The position numbers and the translations under genes are program-made. DNA of 44,888 nt from Lederbergia sp. NSJ-179 (GTDB taxonomy: Bacteria; Bacillota; Bacilli; Bacillales; Bacillaceae_C): positions 1 through 44,888 of the forward strand of contig NZ_JALIFP010000034.1 of NCBI RefSeq assembly GCF_022867885.1, written 5' to 3'. Numbering within the stretch: position 1 is the first letter of the stretch; each line of letters starts with the position of its first letter. Below, piece by piece: positions 41,571 to 44,888 of the stretch. The notes below the pieces were generated by a model. That model was given only the letters and a program-made list of their open reading frames with translations. It ran no database searches and had not been told where the DNA came from.

Positions 41571-42077
41571 ATGAAGATTAGACAGGCGAAGCAAACGGAT
41601 GCGAAGGGCATTGCAAAAGTGCAGGTTGATAGTTGGAAAACAACCTATAAAGGGATTGTTCCGGATGAGTTTTTACAGAGTATGACGTACGAGAGCAGAG
41701 AAGAAAAATGGAAAGAGATTATTTCAAGTCAGCCAGTATTTATTGCTGAAACGAAAGATGGCGAAATTGTTGGTTTTGCGGGTGGCGGGATGGAAAGGAC
41801 GGGCAAGTACCCTGATTTCGAAGGAGAGTTATATGCCATTTATATCCTAGAAGAGTTTCAGAGGAAAGGGTTAGGGAGATTGCTAGTGGAGGCTGTTGTG
41901 GAAGATTTAAAACGGAAAAATATTTCCACTATGACCGTGCAAGTGTTAGCAGAAAACCGTTCCCGATTCTTCTACGAATCTCTTGGAGCAAAAAAGATTG
42001 ATACAGCTGAGATTGAAATTGGAGGAAAGCAACTAACTGAATTTGTATATGGTTGGAAAAATATAAACACCATTTAA
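41571..42077 (+). CDS. GNAT family N-acetyltransferase
   Basis: A 168-residue acetyltransferase beginning MKIRQAKQTDAKGIAKVQVD, a common GNAT start, with SWKTTYKGIVPDEFL next. The acetyl-CoA loop is LEEFQRKGLGRLLVEAVVED (Q-R-K-G-L-G), followed by TVQVLAENRSRFFYESLGAK and the end EFVYGWKN. The subgroup (with VDSW-x-T-T-Y-x-G-I-V) is frequent in Bacillus and includes proteins annotated as phosphinothricin- or ribosomal-type acetyltransferases; the substrate is unknown. ATG 41571 has GGGGTG seven bases upstream. It is the last gene of the cluster; a terminator follows. Confidence 0.86.
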   Translation: MKIRQAKQTDAKGIAKVQVDSWKTTYKGIVPDEFLQSMTYESREEKWKEIISSQPVFIAETKDGEIVGFAGGGMERTGKYPDFEGELYAIYILEEFQRKGLGRLLVEAVVEDLKRKNISTMTVQVLAENRSRFFYESLGAKKIDTAEIEIGGKQLTEFVYGWKNINTI

Positions 42078-42090
42078 TATAATTTTAACC

Positions 42091-42125
42091 GGCGCTTTCC
42101 ATAACAAGGATAAGCGCCATTTTCA
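42091..42125 (+). terminator. Terminator after the GNAT/NUDIX cluster
   Basis: GGCGCTTTCC and GGATAAGCGCC form a stem with a small internal mismatch around ATAACAA, followed by ATTTTC. It lies 13 bases after the stop. Confidence 0.65.
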
Positions 42126-42251
42126 ATCTAAGAAAAGACGCAAAGTTTCCGTAGCCTTATTTTTTTTATTTGATAATATTGGAAAGAAGAGGATTAAAGC
42201 AAGTCGCTAAAAAATCTGTCCCATAAACTTTACATAGAAAGGTCGAATGTT

Positions 42252-42562
42252 ATGGAAAATAGCGATCAAAAAGAACCAATGATTTTTGATATTCATGTCA
42301 CAGAGGGAACTCACTATGAGGTAGGTAAACAACGGGCGATTACTTTGGACCTTGCTGTCACTTTTATTCAAGTGGAATGGGGACGCTTAGAAGCATGATA
42401 TTTGATATCACTGATAAGAAATTAAAGGTGAGTCTTGGCCCTCCTGATATGAATCCATGGCATGCTGTTGATTTTGATGAGCCAGTGGGAATGAAGGAAA
42501 TAATTTGTAAGTATGAAAATGTGGTTATAGACAATCCGGAACAATTTTGGAGAGAAATGTAA
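42252..42562 (+). pseudogene. C45 peptidase remnant with internal deletion
   Basis: ATG 42252 opens MENSDQKEPMIFDIHVTEGT followed by HYEVGKQR, an N terminus like the acyl-CoA:6-APA acyltransferase/C45 peptidase family, where G-T-H-Y-E-x-G is usual. This frame stops at 42398. In another frame from about 42383 the sequence TLRSMIFDITDKKLKVSLGP and then PDMNPWHAVDFDEPV looks like the C-terminal end of the same family. The central 200 or more residues, including the nucleophilic cysteine, are missing. It is a deletion remnant. Confidence 0.5.
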
Positions 42563-43172
42563 TTGATTTTATAGAGAAAGGCAGCTTATTATTTCAGGTA
42601 ATTCGCTCAATGGTTCCTATTCCTGTAAGTTGCACTCCGAGTGACTTAAATATCTAAATAACAAACCAACAAGTCTTTTTTTAAAAGCCAAATTAAGCAA
42701 TTAAAAGCGGTTTCCTTGCTAACGCAAAGTTTCGCTGGGGCCCCTTATGATTAGACTTTTATTTTTTGCGTAGTAGCGTATCATTTGTAACGGATGATAA
42801 AAACCTCTCTTAATCTAGGGAAAATTGTTTAGATATCGATGTAGAAGTTTTATCTTAACTTTACACTTTGTGGGACTTTCAGTTTAAATAAGTGGATCCC
42901 GGAAAAATCATTCGGAAAAAAGCTAGTAAAATCCCAAAATTGATTAACTGTTTTCTGAATATTGGGGTTTTATTCCCTTGCTGCACTATTGCTATAAGGA
43001 CACACCCTTTTAGGCTTGGATATTATTTCCTAGAAAAGCTCTTTTTACATAATAAGTGTTGTTCATTAGACCTAGTTACAAGCTGACAAGTAGTTATAAA
43101 GGGGGAATTTTGTAAAAATTAGTACTTTTGAATGATTTAAACAAGAAATTTGTCGATTAAAATGATAATAAT
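42563..43172. other. Gene-free stretch before the surface-protein gene
   Basis: About 610 bases with no recognisable gene. The frame at 42892-43086 has no ribosome binding site and no protein-like features. No clear sigma-A promoter was found upstream of the tandem palindromes. Confidence 0.4.
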
Positions 43173-43226
43173 TTACATTTTATGTAAAATACTTACATTT
43201 TATGTAAATATTTACATTTTATGGAA
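43173..43226 (+). promoter_or_regulatory. Three tandem TTACAT-N3-ATGTAA palindromes
   Basis: TTACATTTTATGTAA occurs at 43173-43187 and 43193-43207, and with one change (TTACATTTTATGGAA) at 43212-43226. Start-to-start spacings are 20 and 19 bp. The junction between copies 2 and 3 also makes a perfect palindrome, TGTAAATATTTACA (43203-43216). The last copy abuts the Shine-Dalgarno of the surface-protein gene (AAAGGAG). The layout suggests a cooperative DNA-binding regulator; the site does not match Fur, PerR, CcpA, LexA or WalR consensus as I know them. Confidence 0.75.
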
Positions 43227-43239
43227 AGGAGTTTAGTAT

Positions 43240-44888
43240 ATGAAAAAGATTTTTTCAGCTTCACTCGTCTTTATATTAATCTTAAACCTGTTCTTTAATA
43301 TAAAGGCAATCACCGCTATGGCAGCAGAAGATGAAAGTGATGGCGTTACGATAAATAGTAGCGACTTTTATGATTATGCTGATGGTGTTATCTATCAATA
43401 TGAGGGAGATCCTTCAGTGATCGCTAGTAATGGGGGAACTGAGCTTAAGGGAACTATTCAAACTGATCTGGGTTATGGAAACGGATTAGCTATGAATGAA
43501 GAAGCATTCTTTGTAAATGATAGTGAAGGCAATCTGTACCGAGTAGATTCTAATGGAACAACAAGTAAAATTGGCAAGTTATGGCAACACACTGCCACTG
43601 GAGCCACCTCATTAGACGGTACTAAGTATCTTTATGTGTATGACTGGGAAGGAGAAGTATGGCTTTCATCTTTTGATATTAATACAGGTGAAACTATAGA
43701 TCATAAAGTTGTAAATAAAACCAATATAGAACTTAGAGATCATACAGGAGACGGAGATATCGTTGTTGATGGAGACGGGTATGTATGGCAAGCAACATAT
43801 AATAAAAATGCATCAGGTAATTCCTATTTGGTAAGAATTGATCCGGATAATGGAGACCTTGATCGGATTATCCCCGTTATTTATTCGGATGGCTCTTCAG
43901 TTCAGCGTTTAGGGGAATTAGCATTTCTCGGTGATGGGACATTAGTTGGCGCTGATGGAGAGTCTAAACCCTATGATATCATTCGTATAGACCCAAGTAC
44001 GGGTGTTGTATCTGATATTATAGGTGAAATTAATTACGATAGTACCGATTTTGCCTCTAATGTTAGATCAACTTTACAATCCAACTTAAACATTGCGAAA
44101 TCTGTTTCACCTGAAGGTACTGTTGCTCAAGGAGAAGAGCTCACTTATACATTAGAAATCTGGAATGATGGGAATGTTGCTTCTACAGAAACGTTTTTAC
44201 AAGATATGATTCCAGAGGATACTACTTATGTAGCAGATAGCACTACTTTAAATGGTAATCCTGTCTCTGATGTTGATGGTAAAAGTCCGCTTGAAGAAGG
44301 ACTGTATATTAACTCTCCGGAAACAGAAAGCGGAGTGATTTTTGCTGGAGAGAGTAATAAAGCGGTAGTTACATTCAAAGTTACAGTAAATAATGTTGAG
44401 AAGAGTACTACAATTACAAATTTGGCATCAGTGTCAAATAGTGAAGATGTAGAGAAAGACTCGAACACAGTTGAAAATGTAGTACAAGTAAAAGAAGGAT
44501 CTATCGTAATCGAATATGTGGATGAGGACGGCAATCCGGTAGCTGATCCTGACTCACTTACAGGAGAAGTAGGTTCTCCATATGAGACAAGCCCGAAAGA
44601 GATTGACGGGTATGAGTTAGTCAAAACACCAGACAATGCGACTGGGGAGTTCAAGGAAGAAGAGCAAACCGTAACGTATGTTTATAAACCAGTGAAACCT
44701 GAAGGTACTGTTGCGGTTGAATATGTGGATGAGGACGGCAATCCGGTAGCTGACCCAGACTCACTTACAGGAGAAGTAGGTTCTCCATATGAGACAAGCC
44801 CGAAAGAGATTGACGGATATGAGTTAGTTAAAACACCAGACAATGCGACTGGGGAGTTCACGGAAGAAGAGCAAACCGTAACGTATGT
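43240..44888 (+). CDS. Secreted MucBP-repeat surface protein (partial)
   Basis: The frame is open to the window end, at least 549 residues. It has a signal peptide (MKKIFSASLVFILILNLFF, cleavage near AMA-A), then a region (about 35-285) with repeated VDxDG-like strands resembling a beta-propeller (GNLYRVDSNGTTSKIG, YLVRIDPDNGDLDRI, DIIRIDPSTGVVSDI). Next is a DUF11-type domain (about 285-420: NIAKSVSPEGTVAQGEELTY). Then come MucBP repeats, with YVDEDGNPVADPDSLTGEVG and later PDNATGEF and TVTYVYKP; two copies 207 bp apart are nearly identical. MucBP proteins bind mucin or other glycans and are often LPXTG-anchored; the anchor would lie beyond the window. AAAGGAG precedes the ATG, right after the palindrome array. 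Confidence 0.88.
   Translation, partial: MKKIFSASLVFILILNLFFNIKAITAMAAEDESDGVTINSSDFYDYADGVIYQYEGDPSVIASNGGTELKGTIQTDLGYGNGLAMNEEAFFVNDSEGNLYRVDSNGTTSKIGKLWQHTATGATSLDGTKYLYVYDWEGEVWLSSFDINTGETIDHKVVNKTNIELRDHTGDGDIVVDGDGYVWQATYNKNASGNSYLVRIDPDNGDLDRIIPVIYSDGSSVQRLGELAFLGDGTLVGADGESKPYDIIRIDPSTGVVSDIIGEINYDSTDFASNVRSTLQSNLNIAKSVSPEGTVAQGEELTYTLEIWNDGNVASTETFLQDMIPEDTTYVADSTTLNGNPVSDVDGKSPLEEGLYINSPETESGVIFAGESNKAVVTFKVTVNNVEKSTTITNLASVSNSEDVEKDSNTVENVVQVKEGSIVIEYVDEDGNPVADPDSLTGEVGSPYETSPKEIDGYELVKTPDNATGEFKEEEQTVTYVYKPVKPEGTVAVEYVDEDGNPVADPDSLTGEVGSPYETSPKEIDGYELVKTPDNATGEFTEEEQTVTY
44512..44888 (+). repeat. Near-identical 207-bp tandem repeats (MucBP units)
   Basis: The unit beginning GAATATGTGGATGAGGACGG at 44512 recurs at 44719, 207 bp (69 codons) later, with only a few base changes over the 170 bases visible in both copies (for example AAG to ACG near the GEF-K/T-EEE step). 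Such DNA identity points to recent duplication or recombination between repeats, and more copies probably continue past the window. Confidence 0.9.

Noticed and set aside
42140-42735. Repeated ACGCAAAGTTTC at about 42140 and 42722
   Set aside because: Only 12 bases with unrelated flanks; likely chance.
42892-43086. 64-codon plus-strand frame
   Set aside because: No Shine-Dalgarno and no domain features.
44226-44654. 142-codon minus-strand frame in the surface-protein gene
   Set aside because: Serine/threonine-rich antisense shadow of the repeats; the plus-strand gene is clear.

Overview
The window is AT-rich chromosomal DNA of a Gram-positive endospore-former type, best placed in the Bacillaceae (Bacillus sensu lato; genus not resolved). 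The evidence is strong AGGAGG-type ribosome binding sites with many TTG/GTG starts, a T-box leader before a tryptophanyl-tRNA synthetase gene, an MhqR-type quinone regulon with recognisable operators, a YocH-like LysM/3D wall protein with a WalR-like box, and Bacillus-type families (YitT, UPF0715, DUF3888, GrpB, DinB). I saw no rRNA, tRNA, CRISPR-Cas locus, integrase or intact transposase.

Layout. 1-5400: two small membrane ORFs, an atypical thyX, a HAD phosphatase, then a decayed stretch (methyltransferase fragment, HAD gene with an in-frame stop, benzil-reductase-like SDR, nucleotidyltransferase remnant), an intact methyltransferase with a possible leader, and a GNAT tail. 5670-8621: an MMPL exporter divergent from its TetR regulator, with a palindromic operator between them. 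9052-11427: a MoxR ATPase/VWA pair ending on a frameshifted GNAT remnant. 11558-14487: an M20 peptidase and gamma-glutamyltransferase pair. 14811-18687: YitT, DinB, a 52-bp-period repeat array, a DUF6892-like protein, a NUDIX hydrolase and a phospholipase-C-like protein. 19033-24438: a beheaded lipoprotein, WrbA copy 1, the frameshifted YocH-like gene, GrpB, PdxH-like and two VOC genes (one broken). 24811-25855: a 20.5-bp-period array and a broken P-loop kinase. 26061-28972: a UPF0715 protein, the T-box and a divergent trpS, then a long gap with a 21-bp-period array. 28973-30904: an APH-like kinase and an SDR. 31286-34511: mhqR, a ring-cleaving dioxygenase, mhqD and WrbA copy 2, a coherent quinone-detoxification cluster. 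34612-39090: mostly decayed genes around an intact double-GNAT protein. 39087-42077: GNAT, ankyrin, GNAT, NUDIX, GNAT. 42252-44888: a C45-peptidase remnant, then a large MucBP surface protein preceded by three tandem palindromes and cut by the window end.

Two themes stand out. First, an unusual share of genes is broken by single nonsense codons, one-base frameshifts or deletions. Many belong to accessory families (GNAT, HAD, nucleotidyltransferase, phosphotransferase, VOC, esterase), so this looks like an accessory region undergoing decay. Some homopolymer frameshifts could be sequencing errors; the nonsense codons and stub genes are harder to explain that way. Second, three intergenic arrays with unrelated motifs have strict periods of 52, 20.5 and 21 bp, all near whole numbers of DNA helical turns, and a fourth set of phased palindromes precedes the surface protein. 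These arrays are the best candidates here for something undescribed.
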